Made by a program: the position numbers and the translations under genes. From Flagellimonas hadalis (lineage in GTDB: Bacteria; Bacteroidota; Bacteroidia; Flavobacteriales; Flavobacteriaceae): a DNA stretch of 64,000 bases. Every line of letters starts with the position of its first letter. The first letter of the stretch is position 1. The stretch lies in contig NZ_VNIK02000012.1 in the NCBI RefSeq assembly GCF_007785775.2, forward strand, positions 1 to 64,000, written 5' to 3'. Shown in pieces: positions 54,011-61,781 of this stretch. The notes below the pieces were generated by a model. It worked only from the letters and a program-made list of their open reading frames with translations, ran no database searches and was not told where the DNA came from.

Positions 54011-54208
54011 AAGAAGGATGCTAACCAAAAGGGTGATGATCAATTTTGCCAGTGCTATCATGGTGGTTTGCTTTTTAGGTTACACAAGGCTAAAGTAGTG
54101 GATGATGGCCTCGTACCAAATGGGTTTATGACCAATGGTCATATGGATCACCTGAACGGTAATGACACTCTGACTTCCTTCAAAAAAGCTGTGGAAAAAC
54201 TGTACTAG
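54011..54208 (+). pseudogene. Possible small ORF or gene remnant
   Basis: An open plus-strand frame, read from about 54011, ends in protein-like sequence (GFMTNGHMDHLNGNDTLTSF, then KKAVEKLY) and a stop at 54208. It has no obvious start or ribosome context, and upstream it overlaps the 74-residue ORF on the other strand. It could be the tail of a decayed gene or chance. Confidence 0.2.
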
Positions 54209-54726
54209 TTCTTGGGGGGAAACTTGGAAAACACCTTTTTCACCAATACTTCGAGCCTGTGTTCCCTTTCACTGGGCGATGCGTTTTCCCTGTACCCACT
54301 TTCTGCAGTGGCCTGCCAGAACAGGGCATCTCGTTGGGCATCCACAAAATCGAACTGAATGCTACGTTGGACACTTGGGCTGCCCAAGGGCAATCCCACG
54401 GATATCCCTCCGCCCACATTTCTTCCGCCCCCACCAAGACCAACGCCTACAGAATTTTTGGGGGCTGCCTGGTATTCGTTGCTCAGTATGTTTACAAAGA
54501 TTTCAGGCTCCTCGGCCAAGCGGTATCCTCTAGATTGAAGGGTGGAATCCAAAATACGGACGAGCCGCTTTTCGTCCAACTGGCTCAATCCAGAATTCAT
54601 GTCAGGGAAATAATTGTAGGTGGTATAGCCGGAGAAATCGACTTCCTTGTCGTAGTCATAATTCACCCGAACGGAAGAACAGGCTGCCAAAAGCAAACTA
54701 AAAAACACCATCAAAATATTGCGCAT
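54205..54726 (-). CDS. DUF4136-family lipoprotein
   Basis: A 173-residue lipoprotein with lipobox LLLAACSS (Cys16). The mature region VNYDYDKEVDFSGYTTYNYFPD, the middle GVGLGGGGRNVGGGISVGLPLG and FVDAQRDALFWQATAESGYRENASP match the DUF4136 pattern. Function unknown; members are outer-membrane-linked lipoproteins. Own unit. Confidence 0.85.
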   Translation of the reverse strand: MRNILMVFFSLLLAACSSVRVNYDYDKEVDFSGYTTYNYFPDMNSGLSQLDEKRLVRILDSTLQSRGYRLAEEPEIFVNILSNEYQAAPKNSVGVGLGGGGRNVGGGISVGLPLGSPSVQRSIQFDFVDAQRDALFWQATAESGYRENASPSEREHRLEVLVKKVFSKFPPKN

Positions 54727-54753
54727 AACGGTCGTTTCTGGATTCCTTAAAAT

Positions 54754-54771
54754 TAATCAATATATTGATTA
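54754..54771. promoter_or_regulatory. Perfect 18-base palindrome between DUF4136 and obg genes
   Basis: TAATCAATATATTGATTA reads identically on both strands. It is 28 bases upstream of the DUF4136 ATG and 20 bases past the obg stop. Candidate regulator site or terminator stem. Confidence 0.45.
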
Positions 54772-54791
54772 TGAGATTAGAGGAAAGTGTT

Positions 54792-55793
54792 TTATTCGTT
54801 CAAAAGCGTCCAAAGCCTATCCTTGAGTTCCTGGATGCCCAAACCACTTACCGACGAGATGAACAAATAGGGCATGTCCTTGAAATCACTTTTTAAATCC
54901 TCTTTCATTTCTTCAATGAGCTCTTCATCGAGCATATCGCACTTGGAAATGGCCACAAGTCGGTTTTTGTCCAACAACTCCGGATTATACCTTCTCAATT
55001 CATCCAAAAGAATGGCATATTCCTGGCTGATGTCCTTGCTATCGGCCGGAATCAGGAAAAGTAATGTGGCATTTCGCTCTATATGGCGCAAGAAATAGTG
55101 CCCCAGTCCCTTGCCTTCGGCCGCACCCTCGATGATCCCGGGAATGTCTGCCATGACGAAGCTCCTAAAATCCCTGTATTCCACGATACCCAGATTGGGC
55201 TTGAGCGTGGTGAACTCATAATCGGCGATCTTGGGCTTTGCCGACGTCATTACGGAGAGCAATGTGGATTTTCCGGCGTTGGGAAAACCGACCAAACCAA
55301 CATCTGCCAACACTTTGAGTTCCAATGTGATATTGGCTTCTTGCCCAGGTATGCCTGGTTGCGCATAGCGGGGTGTCTGGTTGGTGGGGCTCTTGAAATG
55401 CCAGTTGCCACGGCCTCCCATTCCTCCTTCCAGAACAATCTTTTCCTCTTGGTCCCTGGTTATCTCGAAAAGCACCTCTTTGGTCTCCGTATCCCTGACC
55501 ACAGTACCCAAGGGCACTTCCAGATACACGTCGGAACCGTCGGCCCCAGTGCTCCGGTTTTTACTGCCGTGTTCCCCATGTTCGGCCTTAAAATGCTTTT
55601 TGAACTTGAAATGGACCAAGGTCCATAGGTTTTTGTTCCCTTTTATGATGACATGTCCGCCTCGGCCTCCATCGCCTCCATCAGGACCTCCCTTGGCCAC
55701 ATACTTTTCGCGGTGCAAATGCGCAGAGCCCTTGCCCCCGTTTCCGGAGGAGACAAACACTTTTACATAATCCACAAAATTCCCCTCGGTCAT
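54792..55793 (-). CDS. obg: GTPase Obg
   Basis: A 333-residue ribosome-associated GTPase. The glycine-rich OBG domain (1-158; [27 protein letters not shown]) and the G domain (G1 [12 protein letters not shown]3 [13 protein letters not shown]-like AISKCDML) are intact. Follows the HPRT-adenylate kinase gene by 57 bases and may be co-transcribed. Confidence 0.95.
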   Translation of the reverse strand: MTEGNFVDYVKVFVSSGNGGKGSAHLHREKYVAKGGPDGGDGGRGGHVIIKGNKNLWTLVHFKFKKHFKAEHGEHGSKNRSTGADGSDVYLEVPLGTVVRDTETKEVLFEITRDQEEKIVLEGGMGGRGNWHFKSPTNQTPRYAQPGIPGQEANITLELKVLADVGLVGFPNAGKSTLLSVMTSAKPKIADYEFTTLKPNLGIVEYRDFRSFVMADIPGIIEGAAEGKGLGHYFLRHIERNATLLFLIPADSKDISQEYAILLDELRRYNPELLDKNRLVAISKCDMLDEELIEEMKEDLKSDFKDMPYLFISSVSGLGIQELKDRLWTLLNE

Positions 55794-55850
55794 GTTCTTG
55801 GTATTGTTAGTAAATGAAACGACAGCAGCCTTAAAACTGCCCGTCCTTTA

Positions 55851-56957
55851 TTACAAGGTTTCGATTATTTTGCTCAGTCGTTCTGTAATATCGTCGATGT
55901 TGCCTATCCCGTTCACGGAATGGAACTTGTCCTGTTTTTCGTAGTAAGCCTTCAGCGGGGCAGTTTTCTCGTTGTATTCGTCAAAACGGTTACGGATCTT
56001 GTCTTCGTCCTGATCGTCTGAACGACCACTGCTCTTGCCGCGTTCCAACAAGCGTGCCACCAAGACATCATCATCGGCCTCTAGGGCAATGGTGGCGTTC
56101 ACCTTCATGTTCTTGGACTCCAAAAAGTTGTCCAGTGCCTCTGCTTGGGCGGCCGTACGTGGAAAACCATCAAAAATGAAACCTGCTGCGTCCGGGCTTT
56201 TCTCCACCTCGTCCTTCAGCATGTCTATCGTTACCTCATCCGGTACCAAATCGCCCTTATCTATAAAGGACTTGGCCAACTTGCCCAAATCGGTACCATT
56301 TTTAATGTTGTAGCGGAAAACATCCCCTGTGGATATGTGTTTCAGGTTATACTTTTCCTTCAAGAACCCCGCTTGGGTCCCTTTTCCAGCTCCTGGCTTT
56401 CCAAAAAGCACTAGGTTGATCATATCTGATTGGTTTAATTGGTAAACTTCCCTAAGATTTCTGCCCAATTCGTTGTAGTCCAGCCCATATCCCACGATAA
56501 AATTGTCGGGGATCTCCAGACCCACATAGTCGATGGCATACTCACCATTATATACTTCGGCCTTGTAAAAAAGGGCCGCTATCTTAAATTCCTTCACATT
56601 GGTATGGGAAAACAGGTGCACCAATTGTTTCAGGGTACGACCCGTGTCCACCACATCCTCCAAAATGATCACGCTCTTGCCCTCGATCTCTTCCGGCGCG
56701 TCCAGCAAGGTTTCCACAATTCCCGTGGAAGTCAGCCCTTGGTAAGAACTCAACCGCACAAAGGAAACCTCACAGGGATTCTGATAGGCCTTCAAAAAAT
56801 CGGACACGAACATAAAGGCCCCATTCAACACCCCCACAAAGAGAGGCGTCTCGTCCTTGTAATCCTTGGCAATTTCATCGGCCATTTTCTTGATGGCGGC
56901 AAGGATTTCCTCTTCCTTTAAATAGGGCTTAAAAAACTTGTCGTGAAGTTTGATCAA
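55851..56957 (-). CDS. adk: Fused hypoxanthine phosphoribosyltransferase - adenylate kinase
   Basis: A 368-residue bifunctional protein. Residues 1-~177 are an HPRT domain with the PRPP loop VIILEDVVDTGRTL (96-109), which salvages hypoxanthine/guanine to IMP/GMP. Residues 179-368 are adenylate kinase, with the P-loop FGKPGAGKGTQ (185-195), ARLLERGKSSGRSDD near the LID and DGFPRTAAQAEALD. An internal Met179 starts the kinase domain, so a separate product is possible. Divergent from purK, with the purine genes sharing a 119-base gap. Confidence 0.93.
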   Translation of the reverse strand: MIKLHDKFFKPYLKEEEILAAIKKMADEIAKDYKDETPLFVGVLNGAFMFVSDFLKAYQNPCEVSFVRLSSYQGLTSTGIVETLLDAPEEIEGKSVIILEDVVDTGRTLKQLVHLFSHTNVKEFKIAALFYKAEVYNGEYAIDYVGLEIPDNFIVGYGLDYNELGRNLREVYQLNQSDMINLVLFGKPGAGKGTQAGFLKEKYNLKHISTGDVFRYNIKNGTDLGKLAKSFIDKGDLVPDEVTIDMLKDEVEKSPDAAGFIFDGFPRTAAQAEALDNFLESKNMKVNATIALEADDDVLVARLLERGKSSGRSDDQDEDKIRNRFDEYNEKTAPLKAYYEKQDKFHSVNGIGNIDDITERLSKIIETL

Positions 56958-56984
56958 TGTGCTGCGATTAAATGGTCAGGTTGG

Positions 56985-56992
56985 CAAAGATA
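56985..56992 (-). promoter_or_regulatory. -7 box upstream of HPRT-Adk
   Basis: Minus-strand TATCTTTG matches TAnnTTTG exactly, 27 bases before the ATG. No TTTG at the -33 spacing was seen. Confidence 0.6.
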
Positions 56993-57002
56993 GTATTTTT
57001 GG

Positions 57003-57017
57003 GGTGGTATGTCCACC
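57003..57017. promoter_or_regulatory. GGTGG-N5-CCACC inverted repeat in the purine divergent gap
   Basis: Arms ggtgg (57003-57007) and ccacc (57013-57017) sit between the two divergent -7 boxes, a position suited to an operator for both directions. Confidence 0.45.
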
Positions 57018-57045
57018 TATCTTTTATCCCTTCGAGGAATTCATG

Positions 57046-57053
57046 TATTTTTG
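57046..57053 (+). promoter_or_regulatory. -7 box upstream of purK
   Basis: TATTTTTG matches TAnnTTTG, 23 bases before the purK ATG, with TTTT 20 bases further upstream where TTTG is expected. Confidence 0.6.
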
Positions 57054-57076
57054 CTTTCATTCCAATTCGCTGATCA

Positions 57077-58240
57077 ATGCAATTTTTTTCATCCGATTTT
57101 AAACTGGGCATCTTGGGAGGGGGACAATTGGGCAAAATGATGCTCTACGAGACCCGCAAATGGGATATCCACACCAAGGTGATGGACGCCTCGCCAGAAG
57201 CCCCCTGCAAAATAGCCTGCAACGAATTTGTGCTGGGCGATCTGATGGATTTTGACGCCGTTTACCACTTTGGGAAGGACGTGGACGTACTCACCATCGA
57301 GATTGAGAACGTAAATGTGGACGCCCTTGAAAAACTGGAATACGAAGGCATCAAGGTCTACCCTCCCACCAAAACCCTGCGGACCATACAGAACAAGGCC
57401 ACACAAAAGCTTTTTTATACGGACCATGGCATCCCAACGGCACCGTTCACCCGTTTTGCCTATACTTCGGAAATCGAGGACAGCATCCATAACGGAGGGC
57501 TCCAACTGCCCTTTGTTTGGAAAAGTGCCCAGTTTGGCTACGATGGCCAGGGCGTGAAGGTGGTCAGGAAAATGGAAGACCTCCAAGGCCTGCCCAATGT
57601 GGAGTGCCTTGCGGAGCAAATGATCGGTTTCAAAAACGAATTGGCCGTTATCGTGGCAAGGAGCACCAAAGGTGAGGTAAAGACCTACCCTGTGGTGGAG
57701 ATGGAATTCCACCCCGAGGCCAACCAAGTGGAATATGTGATCTGTCCCGCTAGAATCGATGCGACCGTGGCCCAAAAGGCGCAGGAAATTGCGCTGAAGG
57801 TTTCGGAACAAATGAAACACATTGGCCTGCTTGCCGTGGAAATGTTCCAGACCCAGGACGATGAGATCTTGGTGAACGAAGTGGCGCCAAGACCGCACAA
57901 CAGTGGACATTACAGCATTGAAGCCAGCTATACCAACCAGTTTGAACAACACATCCGCGCTATTTTGGGGCTCCCCTTGGGAAAAACCGACAGCAAAGTG
58001 GCCGGTATCATGGTCAACTTGGTAGGGGCCGAAGGACATACGGGCGATGTGGTCTATGAAAACATGGCAGACATCTTGGAAATGGAAGGCGTGACCCCGC
58101 ACATTTATGGAAAAAGAGAGACAAGACCTTTCCGGAAAATGGGACACGTGACCATTGTGGACGAGGATATGGCCAGGGCCAGAAAAGTTGCCCAAGAAGT
58201 AAAGGAAACCATCAAGGTAACAACAAACAAATCACAATAA
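57077..58240 (+). CDS. purK: 5-(carboxyamino)imidazole ribonucleotide synthase
   Basis: A 387-residue ATP-grasp enzyme that adds CO2 (as bicarbonate) to AIR in purine synthesis. N-terminal LGILGGGQLGKMM, PTKTLRTIQNKATQKLFYTD, KSAQFGYDGQGVKV, FKNELAVIVARSTKGEVKTYP and NEVAPRPHNSGHYSIEA are typical. It precedes purE and is divergent from the HPRT-Adk fusion, so salvage and de novo synthesis genes are paired. Confidence 0.96.
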   Translation: MQFFSSDFKLGILGGGQLGKMMLYETRKWDIHTKVMDASPEAPCKIACNEFVLGDLMDFDAVYHFGKDVDVLTIEIENVNVDALEKLEYEGIKVYPPTKTLRTIQNKATQKLFYTDHGIPTAPFTRFAYTSEIEDSIHNGGLQLPFVWKSAQFGYDGQGVKVVRKMEDLQGLPNVECLAEQMIGFKNELAVIVARSTKGEVKTYPVVEMEFHPEANQVEYVICPARIDATVAQKAQEIALKVSEQMKHIGLLAVEMFQTQDDEILVNEVAPRPHNSGHYSIEASYTNQFEQHIRAILGLPLGKTDSKVAGIMVNLVGAEGHTGDVVYENMADILEMEGVTPHIYGKRETRPFRKMGHVTIVDEDMARARKVAQEVKETIKVTTNKSQ

Positions 58241-58293
58241 TCAAATTCCAAATGCTAGACTAAAGGTTTTTGGAAGTTACAGTTTGGAATTTT

Positions 58294-58785
58294 ATGAAAA
58301 AAGTAGCCGTGATCATGGGAAGCACCAGCGACCTTCCCGTTATGCAAGAAGCCATCGATATATTGAAAGAATTCGGGATCACCGTTGATGTGGACATTGT
58401 TTCCGCGCACCGTACTCCCGAAAAACTGTTCGATTTTGGCAAAAATGCCCACACAAATGGATATTCGGTGATCATTGCCGGGGCCGGAGGGGCAGCCCAC
58501 CTGCCCGGAATGGTAGCTTCATTGTCCCCATTGCCCGTGATAGGTGTGCCCGTAAAGAGCAGCAACTCCATTGACGGGTGGGATTCCGTCCTCTCCATAC
58601 TCCAGATGCCCGGCGGGGTACCCGTTGCCACCGTGGCGCTGAACGGTGCCAAGAATGCAGGTATCTTGGCTGCACAGATCATTGGCAGTTCCGACGCTGA
58701 AGTACTGAACAAAATCCAATCCTACAAGGAAGGACTAAAGGAAAAAGTCATCAAAGGAGCCGAGGAAGTAAGAAAAATGAAGTAA
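58294..58785 (+). CDS. purE: N5-carboxyaminoimidazole ribonucleotide mutase
   Basis: A 163-residue enzyme that moves the carboxyl group from N5 to C4 in purine synthesis, product of PurK. VAVIMGSTSDLPVMQEAIDIL, AHRTPEKLF, GAGGAAHLPGMVAS and LQMPGGVPVATVALNGAKNAG are diagnostic class I PurE motifs. ATG 58294 is chosen because it begins the MKKVAVIMGS core; the frame extends to 58270. A 10-base inverted repeat (aaattccaaa 58243-58252 / tttggaattt 58283-58292) lies in the purK-purE gap. Confidence 0.95.
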   Translation: MKKVAVIMGSTSDLPVMQEAIDILKEFGITVDVDIVSAHRTPEKLFDFGKNAHTNGYSVIIAGAGGAAHLPGMVASLSPLPVIGVPVKSSNSIDGWDSVLSILQMPGGVPVATVALNGAKNAGILAAQIIGSSDAEVLNKIQSYKEGLKEKVIKGAEEVRKMK

Positions 58786-58853
58786 CTCGTCCTAAACAAA
58801 ACCACTTTACTTTGTAAAGCCTCTGGCTATCATATACTATTACTGATTTACCC

Positions 58854-60884
58854 ATGAACAACCCACTATTGGAGCCTTTTGACCAAGCTCCGTTTTCCAA
58901 AATAAAGAACGAACACTTCAAACCGGCTTTTCTTCAGGCCATTGATGCTGCCAAAAAGGAAATCGACGACATCGTGGAAAACCCCGATGCGCCCACCTTC
59001 CAAAACACCTTGGAGGCCCTGGATTTTGCCGGTCAGCAGTTGGACCGCATTTCCAGCGTTTTTTTCAATCTGAATTCGGCGGAGACCAATGAGGAAATCC
59101 AAAAGATAGCCCAAGAAGTGTCCCCCCTATTGTCCGAATTCAGCAATGACATTACCCTGAACCAAGGCCTTTTTGAACGCATCAAGGCTGTTTATGACCA
59201 AAAAGATACTTTGGAACTCACTCCTGAGCAGGAAACCCTTTTGGAAAAGAAATATAAAAGCTTTAGCAGGAACGGGGCCAATTTGAACGATTCGGACAAA
59301 AAGCGATTACGGGAAATCGATGCCGAACTTTCCAAACTGAAATTGAAGTTCGGGGAAAATGTGTTGGCCGAAACCAATAAGTATGAAATGCATCTTACCC
59401 ATGAGGAAGACCTTAAAGGTCTGCCCGAAGGTGAAAAAGAAGCCGCTGCACAGTTGGCCGAATCCAAAGGAAAAGATGGATGGCTCATCACACTGGATTA
59501 CCCCAGCTATATCCCTTTCATGAAATATGCGGAGAACAGGGAGCTTCGCAAGGAGCTTTCCATTGCCTTTGGCAGCAAAGGGTTTCACAAGGATGAACTC
59601 GACAATCAGAAAAACATCCTGAAAATAGTCTCTCTTCGCCACGAACGCGCAAATCTTTTGGGCTATGCCACCCATGCCCATTTTGTATTGGAGGAGCGTA
59701 TGGCGGAGACCCCGCAAAAAGTAATGGATTTTCTGAACGAGCTGCTTGAAAAGGCAAAACCGGCCGCAGAAAGGGAGTTTGGGGAACTGGAAACCTTTGC
59801 AAAAAGTTTGGACAACATTGATCGGCTCGAAAAATGGGACAGTGCCTTCTATTCCGAAAAGTTGAAGCAAAAGCTCTTCAATTTGGATGATGAGAAACTG
59901 AAACCGTATTTCAAACTGGAAAATGTGATCAACGGCGTTTTTAAAGTGGCTGAAAAACTCTTCGGACTTACATTCAAAGAGGTCCAGACCATTGAAAAAT
60001 ACCATCCAGATGTGAAGACGTATGAAGTGTATGATGACAAAAACAACTTCATTTCGCTCTTCTATGCCGATTTCCATCCCAGACCCGGAAAGCGTGGCGG
60101 AGCTTGGATGACCTCATACAAATCCCAATACACGTTGAACGGAAAAAATAACAGGCCACACATTTCCAACGTTTGCAATTTCACCAAACCGACCAAGTCA
60201 AAACCCTCGCTGCTCACTTTCAATGAAGTGACCACGCTTTTCCACGAATTTGGGCACGGGCTACACGGTATGTTGGCCAACACCATCTACCCCAGCCTTT
60301 CGGGCACTTCGGTCTATTGGGATTTTGTGGAACTGCCCAGTCAGGTCATGGAAAATTGGTGTTATGAGAAAGAGGCCCTGGAGCTTTTCGCCTTTCATTA
60401 CGAGACCGGGGAATTGATTCCCATGGAGCTGGTGGAAAAAATTAAGGAATCCGCCACCTTTCAGGAGGGAATGGCCACGGTGCGCCAGTTGAGCTTTGGC
60501 TTTTTGGACATGGCATGGCATAGCAAAGATCCATCAAACATCAACAATGTGAAGGCTTACGAGGCCAAGGCGTTTGAGGGCACGGACTTGTTCCCCGACA
60601 CCCCTCAAACCTGTATGAGCACATCGTTTTCCCATATTTTCCAAGGAGGGTATTCCTCAGGATATTACAGTTACAAATGGGCCGAGGTGCTGGATGCAGA
60701 TGCTTTTGCCCATTTCAAGGAGAATGGCATTTTCAGCAAAACGGTCGCCGATAAGTTCAAGGAAAATGTACTCTCCAAAGGAGGGACGGAGAACCCGATG
60801 GAACTCTACAAACGTTTCAGGGGAGCGGAACCCAATATCGATGCGCTTTTGGAAAGGGCCGGACTCATCAAAAAAGCAAGCTAA
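58854..60884 (+). CDS. M3-family zinc metallopeptidase (oligopeptidase/dipeptidyl carboxypeptidase type)
   Basis: A 676-residue cytoplasmic-type peptidase (no signal peptide). The zinc motif HEFGH lies at 464-468 within VTTLFHEFGHGLHGML, with a downstream Glu about 28 residues later (PSQVMENW). The helical N-terminal half (LLEPFDQAPFSKIKNEHFKPAF) and C-terminal FSHIFQGGYSSGYYSYKWAEV match the Dcp/OpdA group. Likely degrades peptides from protein turnover. 69 bases after purE; own unit. Confidence 0.93.
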   Translation: MNNPLLEPFDQAPFSKIKNEHFKPAFLQAIDAAKKEIDDIVENPDAPTFQNTLEALDFAGQQLDRISSVFFNLNSAETNEEIQKIAQEVSPLLSEFSNDITLNQGLFERIKAVYDQKDTLELTPEQETLLEKKYKSFSRNGANLNDSDKKRLREIDAELSKLKLKFGENVLAETNKYEMHLTHEEDLKGLPEGEKEAAAQLAESKGKDGWLITLDYPSYIPFMKYAENRELRKELSIAFGSKGFHKDELDNQKNILKIVSLRHERANLLGYATHAHFVLEERMAETPQKVMDFLNELLEKAKPAAEREFGELETFAKSLDNIDRLEKWDSAFYSEKLKQKLFNLDDEKLKPYFKLENVINGVFKVAEKLFGLTFKEVQTIEKYHPDVKTYEVYDDKNNFISLFYADFHPRPGKRGGAWMTSYKSQYTLNGKNNRPHISNVCNFTKPTKSKPSLLTFNEVTTLFHEFGHGLHGMLANTIYPSLSGTSVYWDFVELPSQVMENWCYEKEALELFAFHYETGELIPMELVEKIKESATFQEGMATVRQLSFGFLDMAWHSKDPSNINNVKAYEAKAFEGTDLFPDTPQTCMSTSFSHIFQGGYSSGYYSYKWAEVLDADAFAHFKENGIFSKTVADKFKENVLSKGGTENPMELYKRFRGAEPNIDALLERAGLIKKAS

Positions 60885-60972
60885 ATGCAGTAGCTGCGCA
60901 ATGGACAGATGGTTTTGGGCGAAAATTGGGACACATCTTACCCACGAGCATCCTTTGCAGCGTAAAAACCAC

Positions 60973-60980
60973 TATTTTTG
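60973..60980 (+). promoter_or_regulatory. -7 box upstream of the ECF sigma gene
   Basis: TATTTTTG matches TAnnTTTG and ends 13 bases before the chosen ATG; an upstream TTTG sits at 15 rather than 19-21 bases. Confidence 0.5.
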
Positions 60981-60993
60981 CTACTTCGAAACT

Positions 60994-61548
60994 ATGGGCA
61001 AGCACGAACTCCATCCTCAGAATTGGGTAGATCTCTATGCAGATTACCTCTTCAACTACGCCGTGGCCAGGGTCAGCGATGCGGAAATTGCCAAGGATCT
61101 GGTGCAGGAAACTTTTTTTGCAGGCCTCAATTCTTCCAAAAACTACAAGGGTGATGCCGCCGAGCGTACTTGGTTGGTCTCCATATTGAAAAGAAAGGTC
61201 ATAGACCATTACCGCAAGAGCAATTCCAAAAAAGGAAAGGCAGAGGTCCGCATCAATTATAGTACGGATTCCGAATCCGAAGGTGATTGGCTGGAAGAGC
61301 AAGTGGCCGACCCATTTACCAGGGATGGGGACAACATATTGGAGAACGAGGAGCTTGGGCTGGCCTTGCAGGAGTGTTTGGACAAATTGCCCAAAAAGCA
61401 GGCCCAAGTCTTTAAGATGAAGACCATCCAGGGAATGGAAACTGAAGATATTTGTAATGAGTTGGACATAAATCCGTCCAACTTGTGGGTAATGATCCAT
61501 AGGGCAAGGACCTCGCTTATGGGTTGTTTGAACGAAAATTGGTTTTAG
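60994..61548 (+). CDS. ECF-type RNA polymerase sigma factor
   Basis: A 184-residue sigma-70 family factor. ATG 60994 is preferred to the much earlier open frame (to 60694) because that part overlaps the peptidase gene and lacks sigma sequence. Region 2 shows DLYADYLFNYAVARVSDAEIAKDLVQETF (residues about 12-40); region 4 shows LDKLPKKQAQVFKMKTIQGMETEDICNEL and a helix-turn-helix followed by LWVMIHRARTSL. The gene for a small zinc-finger protein starts 2 bases after its stop; promoter targets unknown. Confidence 0.93.
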   Translation: MGKHELHPQNWVDLYADYLFNYAVARVSDAEIAKDLVQETFFAGLNSSKNYKGDAAERTWLVSILKRKVIDHYRKSNSKKGKAEVRINYSTDSESEGDWLEEQVADPFTRDGDNILENEELGLALQECLDKLPKKQAQVFKMKTIQGMETEDICNELDINPSNLWVMIHRARTSLMGCLNENWF

Positions 61549-61550
61549 CT

Positions 61551-61781
61551 ATGAAGATTTCATGCGAAGAGGCGTCACATATCTGTAACAAGTCCCAATA
61601 CAAGGAGGCAAGCTTTTGGGACATTGTAAAGCTTCGGTTCCATCTTTGGAATTGCAAGACCTGTAAAACATATTCCAAAAAGAATTCCAAGTTGACCTCC
61701 CTTTGTGATCGTGCAGGACTTTCCACACTCTCTGACCATGACAAGGAATGTATGAAACGTGACTTGGAAAAAAGACTCTAA
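61551..61781 (+). CDS. Small zinc-finger protein, possible anti-sigma factor
   Basis: A 76-residue soluble protein starting 2 bases after the sigma gene stop (ATG 61551; the frame opens earlier at 61524). It carries H31-x3-C35-x2-C38 (within KLRFHLWNCKTC), the ZAS-type zinc motif of anti-sigma factors. There is no membrane segment. It is likely to hold the sigma factor inactive, but many flavobacterial homologues have no proven role. Confidence 0.8.
   Translation: MKISCEEASHICNKSQYKEASFWDIVKLRFHLWNCKTCKTYSKKNSKLTSLCDRAGLSTLSDHDKECMKRDLEKRL

Noticed and set aside
57089-58195. A 368-codon open frame on the minus strand opposite purK
   Set aside because: It runs antisense through a well-identified purK, its product is rich in His and Val as expected from a codon-reversed shadow, and no family motif is seen.
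59307-60077. A 256-codon minus-strand frame inside the M3 peptidase gene
   Set aside because: Fully antisense to a gene with clear motifs; Phe/Ile-rich shadow.
60694-60993. Long N-terminal extension of the ECF sigma factor
   Set aside because: This part overlaps the peptidase gene in another frame, lacks sigma-like sequence, and a -7 box lies just before ATG 60994.
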